Virus record (IMG/VR): IMGVR_UViG_3300007276_000054
Coordinates: 1 to 58,403 of that record
Length of the DNA stretch: 58,403 nucleotides
Source of the DNA: a virus
Strand: one strand, 5' to 3'
Part shown: piece by piece, positions 9,601 through 16,600 of the stretch
Numbering within the stretch: the first letter of the stretch is position 1
Layout: each line of letters begins with the position of its first letter
Made by a program: the position numbers and the translations under genes
The notes under the pieces: model-generated
What the model saw: only the letters and a program-made list of their open reading frames with translations
Database searches by the model: none
Told to the model about the DNA's origin: nothing

Positions 9601-10554
9601 ATTTCTTACGTTCTCTTCATCAGTAAAGAAGTCTGCACTCAGTGTACCTTTTATAGCGTCATTAGTAGAACTGTTCACATCGGCCATGAGCCGCGCCTTA
9701 GCCGCACTTAACCTTCGTTGGTAGTACTGCTCTCTAGCAGACTCTTTAAATGCTTTGTTCTTATCTTGAATCTGTTCTTCAGAAAGCCCAGCTAAAGATT
9801 CGGCACCCTCTACTATCTCTTGACCAAACGCGGTGTATAGGGGGTTTCCTGTAGCTCCCATTGCGCTTAGCCCACGTCCTCTACCACCTACAGAAATAGA
9901 CTCAGCAACAGAGTCGTCGTCTCCCATTTGAAGTCCGCTTGAAAAAGCGTTGTCAGAACCCTTCAAGAGCTCCTCTAGTACCGAGTCATCGTTGTATGGG
10001 TTTAGCTTATTGCCATCACCATCTTCTCCTGAACGAGACTTAATAGAAGCCATTAGAGAAGCATTCATCATGCGTTGCTCTTCATTGCTCGCGGACCTCC
10101 AGCGTTGAGCTGCTTGAGGTCTTCCCGTTGCTTCGTAGTACCTGTCTGAGTTAAAGTTTATGTCGAAGTAATTCTCTAAGGAGTTCTGATATGTGTCGGT
10201 ATACGCGGTAATGATGTCAGCATCTTGTTTGCTAATGTCATTCCCGTCGTATAGGTACGAAGTCAATACCTCCGTCTCAGCCCTTGCATTGTATCGGTCA
10301 ATACTCTCTTGAGAGTAAGGGTCAACGATATTTACGCTCGGAACTGTACCCGAATTTCCAGACGCTTCTCTCGAAGAGACATCGATACTCGAGGTAGAAT
10401 CCGTAGAAACCTCTTGAGCCAAAAGAGAACCCGATGCGGAAGTTTTTTCTTTTTTTTTTTGACCGTAATAGTCGTTGATGATTTGGCGTACTTCTAATTT
10501 AGAGGCTCCATTAGCAATGGCTTCATCAACAAGTGCTTTCAATTCTGGCTCCAT
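649..10554 (-). CDS. Giant polyvalent virion protein (3301 aa), probably ejected into the host
   Basis: At 3301 residues this is by far the largest gene. It ends the virion cluster, where T7-like phages keep the ejected internal core protein. Visible parts: a low-complexity Ser/Thr/Lys region (about 35-75); Gly/Ala hydrophobic segments (about 580-605); a zincin-type HEGYH motif (864-868, followed by ELG); a conserved LPD-like block around 1120-1340; a block with LSPQKDWYQNVR (about 1500) and DTHAVGAALLKP (about 1660); a long Lys/Glu-rich helical region (about 1880-2000); and a C-terminal domain (about 2550-3300) with a hydrophobic stretch near 2945-2968. This multi-domain build matches the large polyvalent proteins of phages, thought to be injected to protect the genome or modify the host. 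No RNA polymerase DxDGD-type motif or lysozyme motif was seen. Stop and next start overlap (ATGA). Confidence 0.75.
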   Translation of the reverse strand: MEPELKALVDEAIANGASKLEVRQIINDYYGQKKKEKTSASGSLLAQEVSTDSTSSIDVSSREASGNSGTVPSVNIVDPYSQESIDRYNARAETEVLTSYLYDGNDISKQDADIITAYTDTYQNSLENYFDINFNSDRYYEATGRPQAAQRWRSASNEEQRMMNASLMASIKSRSGEDGDGNKLNPYNDDSVLEELLKGSDNAFSSGLQMGDDDSVAESISVGGRGRGLSAMGATGNPLYTAFGQEIVEGAESLAGLSEEQIQDKNKAFKESAREQYYQRRLSAAKARLMADVNSSTNDAIKGTLSADFFTDEENVRNLERHLLEEYDIMADLNDTGYIGDTSEGRNVTADFFRGLGSEVVKIVGTLGVGLEDVGVNAVELAFGEWAYGRQKTDMHRKAYKELSNSIDRYSSTPQVDPASKFENGDWSGGMADVVSDFGHSVPMMAAAIVTQRLTGNSKLTAGVVAGMGSLTAYDIARDEEWFNKMNVVQQGGFVLGYGVAEGAPAFVGAKIFDRFKGLRANSKGAADFIYGAIMNTPLAMGEEAITEAVTGGMQYVIEQNAKGQDIDVVQMDKAIKNGFYAGAVMGGGIAGAGSSVGALGLAASSIPSIQSKLVIQQLKKELDAQETVSGRREVMARLVGAIQKNESEGKKRRDYYEELRQSDPEAYSTLVDIQTQITKKAIDYERTENKSQRRRLRNEVNGLVKQRAKLETDLDVSHDLGSRTTTNQIMDNVSRVLEEYSLDTLFEGKESVVVDEANSDNVLDRINNLLLDKMALNLPLGLGRISSPQAVMDGLRNTITAVKTLSKTKKGFKGIMIHKTIASMANSVPGGKVGRGVYVAKQQDGGYKIHLLVPAILENTAYHEGYHELGLDAMLGDEALVGLATELAQSLQGEGVANKFGKYLSRVLQSERVQEQLTALGIDGTKETDIVKLMQSAAFADEFLTELLADISAGNLSIEVKRGLIERFSGLINRGLSPLPFVGKIPTPGISDVGRAIENLTGRMASGEDVTEAVAGLSKATEGLNLKPEERQVSDDEEVRFQGELDESLRTGAGLESFLSTANLTEEQLTELKSELKLDKNQRLDRVPRNVEAIEAMKEGTLTQEQYIEVVRGVMPITPFDVVPDMPTLPEIGAALKSSQLETGIYDLNKELPEGYFVGLRLDIPAYNTYDVWVASVHEGNKTASSFAKKIGDTSGKAVAYSQTGVIKGVKFGGSPIGSLSIATRTNKTTIARMFGDWVNHDPATIKAKAEKIMASKEYHKDHKSEGVQEGWVQVGMNPYRHSWFYDKRDGMPVTEASELIQIGALVLAKDTKKVLPSDPMFDTGKTTPEGVPIKFQDALAEPSPENDPKFGPKLMGEFARSIKKQTIKGTRIGQGYGTAKSSKLDDSYILSLAHVKENEPKIYVKNALFLSQLDIVAGVRKFKNSVFEGKDAMKYADEVYDIFIEEAKNNLLFLHDAFEADLREVATLWYDGANIIAQQLAEEYDIDPIQVAAAIAALSPQKDWYQNVRLGEVVIEAVVNNGNKPVTQEMVDFFMNAGGAKVAWARELSKYVGTSIVELPPGNVRAMAVWAFVDLNMSRSYDIITPSGERGGKKTNLQGKESRAAWSSLTMIDKAVSALLTEDVAEISRVLGEQHKIRHFFNNIHNPGFGSDTTIDTHAVGAALLKPMSSSSGEVGANFGATGGTFIDKNGVVYGGKEVANLAKAAGIKVKGVADWKPWALKKGFAELKVSNSSVHAISGNYYAYLEAYRIAAEERGLLPREMQSITWEAVRLLYTAGFKNSEANKSRIQSLHTKYRNAEITREQLREGLLKEAGGIGTPDWAPAIRDAVSKIGREQPESRDVDRSGGASGREGTRGGGTSRSAGDVSGEVKFQGDLTRQIADFLDKEYSNPTVKRDKRRKNPVRLEASIGQMATMAYAKPEILKLLQDMGMSKEAALAAYRRAYDFKRGRLIGKKEVNKKVRKLTTEAKNLRTDLEQLRDKSKNYKEFLREAIEIVKERMKENSKTPFTSSQVQKLFKIAREAHRVSGKRVKAEGFEVMQTFIDKLSAVFDARDTKKAMQEYLDQVNRVRGLQKRLGKAAKPRKAGEALKSTATYNKYAEALAKINPALLDNEDITTFEQTLLATLGSMKAPQIKKGEDGREAVSFPKLPAEDLAVLVAQFQSKETLGRNAVFAARAERLALKNNTTVDEEYNKIKAGYERSQLSQNRKNILRYIDEWNKNNVNDQLDSSNPAHLERVLEALYNEKSGKNEEESEMIVDDVMLPRIAANLDVLLEEPMIADILGIADPSKLNFADLKNRLLKLNRRQLAHLDYKLDDFIVNGSVFGLGYVHSLVRGNIDYASDLASLKKEGLQARPKVYMGFLDTVDSYIRMAFSTDDITIARLRRSLGFGSIEGAFGRADFRHSMLVEKMSEKVEELERKSKKKITGVRQKAIMQIFSMSRQVPVIDNETQEGQNAAEWFVNLKGVMQRTIEYHNQQQVAAGGAFSKAEIAEMQAAYDFMFGDTNSLQELQAKVKSESPELVQFVDFMVDMHVGLIPQFSNYVERYLGKELVMEDNYTPFDVRIQTKNDVVNETMRMFEGFHKALTESALGQTKKVAGSSFERNPRSLSGSKAIIGLDFLRVNESTLRENVTLMETVGSTLAHRFVMNSQEATDLIPNTTVKQALERKISKYVHQDTGKVPAVFQKDFVLFGKRFENPSYIIRLAVITKAFGGFLIQTAKQSPVILNTFFQAKNPLKTFPYVLQTVAEMVYHSGKGLFMADSKIALDNNGRYRLLQNSPVFSRDYEAGNIDPFTGSMEFDATQFQKVTEYLNKLALKNLKGTDKVVAIASWFGFYADALIEQGVVDSVSDIDWEQEAVSPNKEALSYADSLVTKDQAASTPRQAADLYAGGSDFAPQLAYLMQNFLLPFSRFAVNKKRSITSDVKKIFYGSGKAKGEGGKALVGSVAELATFHMVGKILLPAIVSAIFGDDEDQLTEEDKQKAWWDVGASTLVDFLPQIPLAMIDNSMRFAVNKYLIFPLLEEDNFGIGEESYDERYERWSKVKGGVPIYGSRTEPGDPMSMLSYVGPYGQFLTESHNTMINVISMSSGSNKVVTSTGREYFVRPEDRPNMAMYFYMKLAMTGGNLIGFGNKEAEQLIKTLDNMGKERALGSEEDLAAYEVVADALAASDPQFSEAVKNIDEKGGRVRFLKLMEEAGADPQQADKVANAFSKGFNQPIAETAMRKRFPDTFKKHIGELREIQRRVKNSRDYYVVMRAKALSMNTQDYKELSEMAQAYFSMLEPSKIETDIYLQALEE

Positions 10555-10557
10555 ACC

Positions 10558-12753
10558 TTATAGATTTTCTGGTCTCACAAAGGTAAGTGTTCCTTCTTCT
10601 ATTTTTGGAAGCAGGCCATTGGCTTTCATGCGAGCAATCTGAACTTCCATGTCTGCTTGAAGCTCTTCGTCGAGAGCCTCATAATAATCTTGCACGCCCT
10701 CTACAACATCTTCATTTAAATCAGCGAGGTCATCCAATACATTCATGAACGTGTTGTACGCTTCAGCCGTTTCGATAGTTGCTGGTTCCTGAGCTGCCGG
10801 GCCTGAACTTTCAGGTATCTCTATGTTCGATAAGTCAACTGCTGCTGTGGTGTCTGATTGAGCAGGCTCCGGAGGAGGTGGTGGTGGCGTCGTAACTGTA
10901 CTGTCAGTTGACGCTGTAGGAGGTGGTGGTGGCGTCGTAACTGTACTATCAGTTGACGCTGTAGCTGGACCACCTGTACCTGTTGACGCTGTAGCCGGAC
11001 CACTTGTACCTGTTGACGCTGTAGCCGGACCACTTGTACCTGTTGACGCCGTAGCTGGACCACTTGTACTCGCAGCAGTAGTGCTTGAGCCTACGGGTTG
11101 AGCTTGAGGTCTAATGATTCCGCTTTGGCCGAGAGAACCCTCTCTTAATTCATTAGTCAGGAACAATTCAATCTTGTCTCTTGCCAACAACCTTTGGTTT
11201 TCTGACATCGGCTTATTTCCCGATTCAAAAAGACCGTTGTTTAATCCCACTTTAAGCCTAAGGAATTCAGGTTCTCTTTGAGCGAGGTCAATAATGGTAT
11301 TGTCATACTTCTTGAACCAATCTTTAATAATTTGCTCCGCTTTCTCTTGAGACATGCCACCGTTAAGAAGAGCGTCAATGCTCTCTTGTCTGCTTTTAGT
11401 AGCAGACACCTTGTATCCGATTTCAGCACCTTGGTCATTAAAGATAATCTCCTCAATCTGAAGACCCCTTCCTTCCATTGTTACTTGGTACCTGTTGTCA
11501 GCAAGTGTTGGCATGATAAATTGCTGGTCTCCATTACTCGCGTCAGTGGCAATAAGCCCGGGAGCTTGAGCCAAGTAAGCCTCCATATCTTCAGCAGATT
11601 CAGATGATGCTTCTCTCATAGCTTCAGCCATTGCCGCCGCTTCGTCGTTAAGCGACTCTGCATATAATCCAGCCTCGTTGTCTTTACCAATTCTTTCTGC
11701 TATTGTTCCTGCCACCCCTTCATAGTAAGTAGCTTTTGCCTCACGTACTGCTCGAATCTGAGCGAGCTGCTCTTCGCTTCCCGGCGCTGGATTAGTGTTT
11801 CTAAATTGTTCCAAATCCACGTTGAACACGTACTCTCCATCTTCGTTGAATGAACCCTCAAGAAAACTAGCTCCCGGCATGTAGGCTTCTGGAGGATAAA
11901 TCATAGCTGCGTCAAGGACATCTTGTTGAGATAACTCCTTTTTGTTTGGAGCGTCGTTGACCTTGTATCCGTAGATAGAAATGGCTTGACCCATTTCATT
12001 AGGGTGCGCTTGATTCTTTTTGTCTAGCACTCTCTCTACGTCTGAATACAAAAGACCTAAGTCCAAATCACCCGTCTGAAAGTCAGTGCCTTCAAACCGT
12101 ACTTGATAGGTTCCTTCAGAGTTAGCAAAGTTCTCCGAGTACATAGTGTCTGAAATAGGAGCAACTAAATATTCTGTTCCTTCAAACTTAATTGGGGGGG
12201 CATATGCATTTCTTGCGTTGTTAAGGCTTGACTCCCTCCAAGGCACTTGTTTACCGCTTTCATCTTGAAAAGCAAAAGAGCCGTCGGCAAGTCTTACAGG
12301 AACACCGCTGTCGTGAACATTGTACTCAGCCTGAATCTCAGGCACAGAGACCGATGCATTTTGAAAGTTTCCAATGGCAACATTATCCATTATGTTTTTT
12401 TCTGCCGAGGACACAGCAGTGCCGATATTGACTAGGTCAACGTATTCTTGCTTAGCAGCTTGATAAGCCTGAACATCTTGAGCCCTGCCAGTCGAGTAGG
12501 CCATAGCCGCTTTTTCCTGCATATCCCCAAGAAGCACTTGACCCATTCTGTTATAGCGCCCACTTAATCCAGCGGGCACGTTTGCTTGTTGTGCCTTTGT
12601 GAACCCCATACGGGTATCTAGCTCAAGCTGACGTTGCTTTCTCTTCTCTGTGATTTCGCTCAGGCTAGAGGCAATGTTTGCCCCAGCTTGTCTCCCCATC
12701 TCCGTGAAGCTAACTCTATCAGCGAGGAAGCCGGTCTTAAATTTTTCAGCCAT
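10558..12753 (-). CDS. Putative internal virion protein with Thr/Pro-rich tandem repeats (731 aa)
   Basis: 731 residues, hydrophilic and acidic, without a recognised catalytic motif. It opens MAEKFKTGFLADRVSFTEMG; Ala/Glu-rich helical regions follow. Near residues 560-625 it has a low-complexity linker of 10-residue TASTGTSGPA repeats and two TVTTPPPPP units, then a short acidic C-terminal domain. It lies between a 304-aa gene and the 3301-aa gene, the place of gp15-type internal proteins in T7-like gene order, so it is likely a core or ejected protein. Its start overlaps the preceding stop (TAATG). Position gives the role; sequence alone does not. Confidence 0.55.
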   Translation of the reverse strand: MAEKFKTGFLADRVSFTEMGRQAGANIASSLSEITEKRKQRQLELDTRMGFTKAQQANVPAGLSGRYNRMGQVLLGDMQEKAAMAYSTGRAQDVQAYQAAKQEYVDLVNIGTAVSSAEKNIMDNVAIGNFQNASVSVPEIQAEYNVHDSGVPVRLADGSFAFQDESGKQVPWRESSLNNARNAYAPPIKFEGTEYLVAPISDTMYSENFANSEGTYQVRFEGTDFQTGDLDLGLLYSDVERVLDKKNQAHPNEMGQAISIYGYKVNDAPNKKELSQQDVLDAAMIYPPEAYMPGASFLEGSFNEDGEYVFNVDLEQFRNTNPAPGSEEQLAQIRAVREAKATYYEGVAGTIAERIGKDNEAGLYAESLNDEAAAMAEAMREASSESAEDMEAYLAQAPGLIATDASNGDQQFIMPTLADNRYQVTMEGRGLQIEEIIFNDQGAEIGYKVSATKSRQESIDALLNGGMSQEKAEQIIKDWFKKYDNTIIDLAQREPEFLRLKVGLNNGLFESGNKPMSENQRLLARDKIELFLTNELREGSLGQSGIIRPQAQPVGSSTTAASTSGPATASTGTSGPATASTGTSGPATASTGTGGPATASTDSTVTTPPPPPTASTDSTVTTPPPPPPEPAQSDTTAAVDLSNIEIPESSGPAAQEPATIETAEAYNTFMNVLDDLADLNEDVVEGVQDYYEALDEELQADMEVQIARMKANGLLPKIEEGTLTFVRPENL
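10872..11070 (-). repeat. Tandem repeats coding for a Thr/Ser/Ala/Pro linker
   Basis: Two copies of a roughly 45-48 nt unit (encoding TASTDSTVTTPPPPP) are followed by nearly four copies of a 30-nt unit (encoding TASTGTSGPA). Copies differ by single bases. Reading frame is kept throughout, so copy number can change without breaking the protein. It lies inside the 731-aa virion gene. Confidence 0.9.
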
Positions 12754-13667
12754 TAGTCTGCTTTTTCAAAGTCATTAACCATAGTTTCCACTTCCTTTCT
12801 TAAGACCTTCATTCCTTTGATTGACGTGTCTCTTGACTTCTTCTTAAGTCGGTTGGCGCGAGCTGGGTCAATTACGTACTCACCTCCCGTGAGAGCAAGC
12901 CCCATTGATTCTCCTTGCTCGTCAACCACGTACATCTCGTTCTCTTCATGGCTGAACTTCCCGGGAGTTTTTTGAACCTTAGCACCTGTTGCCCCTGTTG
13001 CCCCCTCCTTCAATGAATTCAGCCCAATACCACCAACAGCGGCGGTAGCAGCACCACTAACGAGTCCGCTAAAACCCTGTCCGATTTGCTGTCTAGCCTG
13101 TGCAAGTCTAGCTTCACTTAGAGACTTAGCGTCATACCCATAAGCGATATCTCTAGTAGACCTATTCTCACGAAGATTAACTTCTCGCTCTCTAGCACCA
13201 GCTAGGTTCGTAAGTGCCTGTGTTTGTAGCTGCTGTTGATTCAACGCTTCCGTTCTCATTTGATTTTGAGCCTGAGCCTGAGCGCCCATAATAGCACCCA
13301 AACCACGTGAACCATACTGCTGTGCTGCTTTTGTTGTGGTTGCCAGTGAACGATTGATATCGTCGGTACGCATCTGCAATAGCCGCTGGTCATACGAATT
13401 TTTTACAGCCTCATAGTATTCACCCGGGGTAGACAGGGACGGCTGGTTTGCCAACACCTTGTCTAGGTTTTCGTTAGCTTTAGCCAGCTCTCCCTTTGCG
13501 CTCTTCTTTGCGCTGAAGCCCGTAATGATATCTGCGATACCACCAAGGGCACTTCCAGCGCCCTGAGCAATCATCCCCGCATAGTCGCCTGTCAGTCCGT
13601 ATCCATCTTGACCACCACCACCACCACCACCTGCTGCTGCTGCCGCTGCTTGTTCGTTTTCGTCCAT
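12753..13667 (-). CDS. Putative internal virion protein (304 aa), Ala/Gly/Gln-rich
   Basis: The ATG at 13667 is chosen over an upstream ATG at 13715 because the latter would overlap the 1746-aa gene, and a TAAATTTG promoter box lies 5 nt before 13667. The protein starts with an Ala and Gly run (MDENEQ then Ala6, Gly7), then hydrophobic Gly/Ala segments, a long Gln/Ala-rich helical region (YGSRGLGAIMGAQAQAQNQM) and a second Gly-rich hydrophobic segment. Length, composition and place (directly after the tail nozzle, before two larger proteins) resemble the gp14-type internal proteins of podoviruses, which enter the host envelope during DNA ejection. No direct motif proves this. Confidence 0.5.
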   Translation of the reverse strand: MDENEQAAAAAAGGGGGGGQDGYGLTGDYAGMIAQGAGSALGGIADIITGFSAKKSAKGELAKANENLDKVLANQPSLSTPGEYYEAVKNSYDQRLLQMRTDDINRSLATTTKAAQQYGSRGLGAIMGAQAQAQNQMRTEALNQQQLQTQALTNLAGAREREVNLRENRSTRDIAYGYDAKSLSEARLAQARQQIGQGFSGLVSGAATAAVGGIGLNSLKEGATGATGAKVQKTPGKFSHEENEMYVVDEQGESMGLALTGGEYVIDPARANRLKKKSRDTSIKGMKVLRKEVETMVNDFEKAD

Positions 13668-13672
13668 GGTTA

Positions 13673-13680
13673 CAAATTTA
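13673..13680 (-). promoter_or_regulatory. TAnnTTTG -7 box, near-leaderless promoter
   Basis: The minus strand reads TAAATTTG, then TAACC, then the ATG at 13667. This fits the Bacteroidota -7 consensus TAnnTTTG. It overlaps the stop codon of the 1746-aa gene and would make an mRNA with almost no leader. Confidence 0.5.
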
Positions 13681-16600
13681 TTCTTTTTGGTCGTTATGCA
13701 ATGGTGAAACAGCATATACTGCGTTTACAGCAAAGAGCTCTACCGAAGCAGTGTTGTCGTTAGTTAGTTTTATTTTAGCGTGATAGTCTCTGATTTTATC
13801 TCCATTGATTTCGTCTGGAGAAACTGCCATCATAGTGCCACCGACACCACCAACGAAGGAGCCGCTAACCTGAATTGTATTTCTGTCTAAAACTTTTGTT
13901 ATTGTAACACCCTGACTGGCCTGACTGTTTGCTGCTAGCAAGAACATCGTGTCCCCTAAATTAAACGGAAGGTTGCTAATACGGCTAGAAAAAGTAATCT
14001 GATTGAGGCCACCTCCACCAACCGCGCTAACTGTGCCAAGCACCACCTTATGGGATGTGTTGGCCGTTGAGTTAGCTGTAATGTCCTTAGGTATCACAGT
14101 GTAGTACATGCCTTCCCTCTCCTCGTACATAGGCTCTGTGATGTTTGTAGTCTGCTCCGTGTTAGAAATAACAGCGGCCCATGTATCACTACCTTCCAAG
14201 CTTAGTGCGTTGTAAACCTTGACAGAGGATGGATTTTGCTTAGCCACTAATTCCACAACAGAATTAAACTGGTTCCCGTAAAAGTTGTTGTACGTAGAGC
14301 TTACGTTGTGTCTGTAAATCTGACCGTTCTCGAAGGAGAAGAATCTATTGTGCAGGTTTGCGTAAAGCTCAGGGTTAAATGAGTATTCAGTTAACCAAAA
14401 GTTCTTTGTCGCACTCCAAGCAACAGTCTTCCCGTCGTCATCCGCCCCTGCCGCAACAACAACATCTGCGCTCGCATCGTTACTTTCCAGAGCAGCAATA
14501 GCAACACACTGAGTAGGAAGCTTAATTGAACCGTCAGATGGATTGAATTGACAAACCCCACGAAACTTTCCTTTCGAGTGAATCACGTCCATCTCGATAG
14601 TCGCAGTACCCTTGTTTAGAGCGGGCTCAATAAAAACAGAGGCACGCTCTGTAAGCCTGTCAATATACATCACAGAACTTCCAACCTTATTCCACTGAGG
14701 CAACCTCTCCACTGGACGAATCACGTCAGAACTCCAAGTCACTGGGTCTTTATCCCAAGTCAGTAGATTCTCAAAAGAACTTACAGGCTTCACCTTTCCG
14801 CTTGCTGATGCGATTGTCGGATTAGTGTCCGGTGTAGGCACATCGCCAACATCAACACTACCTATTGAAATATCGTTTACTTGTTGACCTTCAACAGTGA
14901 CCACATACTCGCTGTTCTCTGGGTCGAAACCACAAGGGACTCTTGGAATCTGTTCTCTTACTATGAGGTCTGCGAATAACCCTTCAAAGAATGACTCCAT
15001 CTTAACGTCACTAATCGGCTCGATGCCTTTAGCTGACACCCTAACAACTTTACCTGCCTCCATGTCACAGAAGTAGGTGACACCGAACCTTTCAATAACA
15101 GACTCAGGGTTTCTTCCCGGGCCGTAAATTCCAGCGTAGTATGTCTCTGTCCCTAGTACGTTCTTGCTGGTAACAAGCATACCGTCTTTTGCTGATTCAA
15201 TCAACTGCCTGCCTACAGGGGTTACGCTGCACTTCTTTTCTTGAAGGACAAGTAAAGACTCTCCTTTATCTACAAGGTATGTGATGAAACCATCAGATGA
15301 ATTATAGTCCTTGTATGGGAACAGCACAGGATTAAACGATGACAAGTTCAATCTAGAGGAATCAGAAACAAAAGGCTCGCTATATGTTACTGCTGATGTT
15401 CTCGCAATTTCTTTTTGGTCAGGCGTTTCTATGTGAGGTCTTCCGACGCTGACTGCATGAGAGTCAAAAAAGTCACTAATCCGTTCATCCTCGACTACAT
15501 ACTTGGCATACGTAGCGCTATCAACGTCAATCGGACTGAAGGGACGGACAAGGTCGGCCTGAAGAGCGGGTATGTAAGGGACTTCAGGGTTAGTCAATTG
15601 CTCCCTGATTCTCATGTACACGTCTCCTTGGTCTAGGGTAATCACCCCGGGAAACAATCCGTTACTTCCTGTAGCCGATATTGTATTGCTGCCAAAAGAT
15701 GTACCAACGACGTTTTGATTGAATGAGTTTGAGGGGTGAGTAGTGTATGTATGTGTTCCGTCTCCCTCATCAAAGACATTTTCCACGAACGTATGCCCGC
15801 TAGTAGTTCCGCTGGTCAATACCTTGTCTCCACGGTACAATCTTTGAGTGGAGCTAAATCTATTGGGTGTGATTACAGAGATAGAAAACGTCGGAGACGT
15901 AGAATTACTCCTGTCTCCAGCGTGAGTACGAACTCCACCGACTTCAACAATATCATACTGTTCTCCTACTTCGAAGTAAACCTTTGTCTCTGAGGACCTC
16001 TTAGGTCTGTATATTTCTACTAGGCACCGCTGCGAGAAAAAGTCCACTCCTTTTCTTACAGCCTCTCTATCGAATCCCGGTGATGAGTTGTCTCTAATAG
16101 TCAGAAACCATCCGGTAGACCTATAGTTATCTTCGTCGTCTTCCGACGTCGTGTCCGTAAGCTTAATAGGGTTCTCATCGTCGTCTTGATAATACTTGTA
16201 TGAGGTGATTTTAAACTCAGTCATAGGGCGAACAATACCCTCACCGTCTGAATATTCAAGAACCCTGAGTACGTCACCCTCTTTGTACTCATAGCTAATC
16301 TCAGCACCCTTAAAGTCCTTGTATGAGTTTGACTTACCCTCGAAGGCACGCATAGACAAGAATATCTGACCGTTTATACCGCCTTCAAGACCTTGCAATA
16401 CCGGCCTTGTTTTCACCCCGTCGTTTGAACGTATGTCAGTGAAGTCTGTTCTCTTCCCTAGTGCAGCCTCGGCAATAGAAACTTGCAGTATCTTCTCATA
16501 GGTGTTGTTCTTAGAGTATACCGGAGCCCACTTTGTGGCCCACTCTGGTGGCTCATGAAGAACCCTAAAGTCTACACTTGTTCTTCCTTCCCTTCCCTGT

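Noticed and set aside
649-10554. Virion RNA polymerase, as in some crAss-like phages
   Set aside because: No DxDGD-type catalytic motif was seen in the 3301-aa protein; other domain signals dominate.
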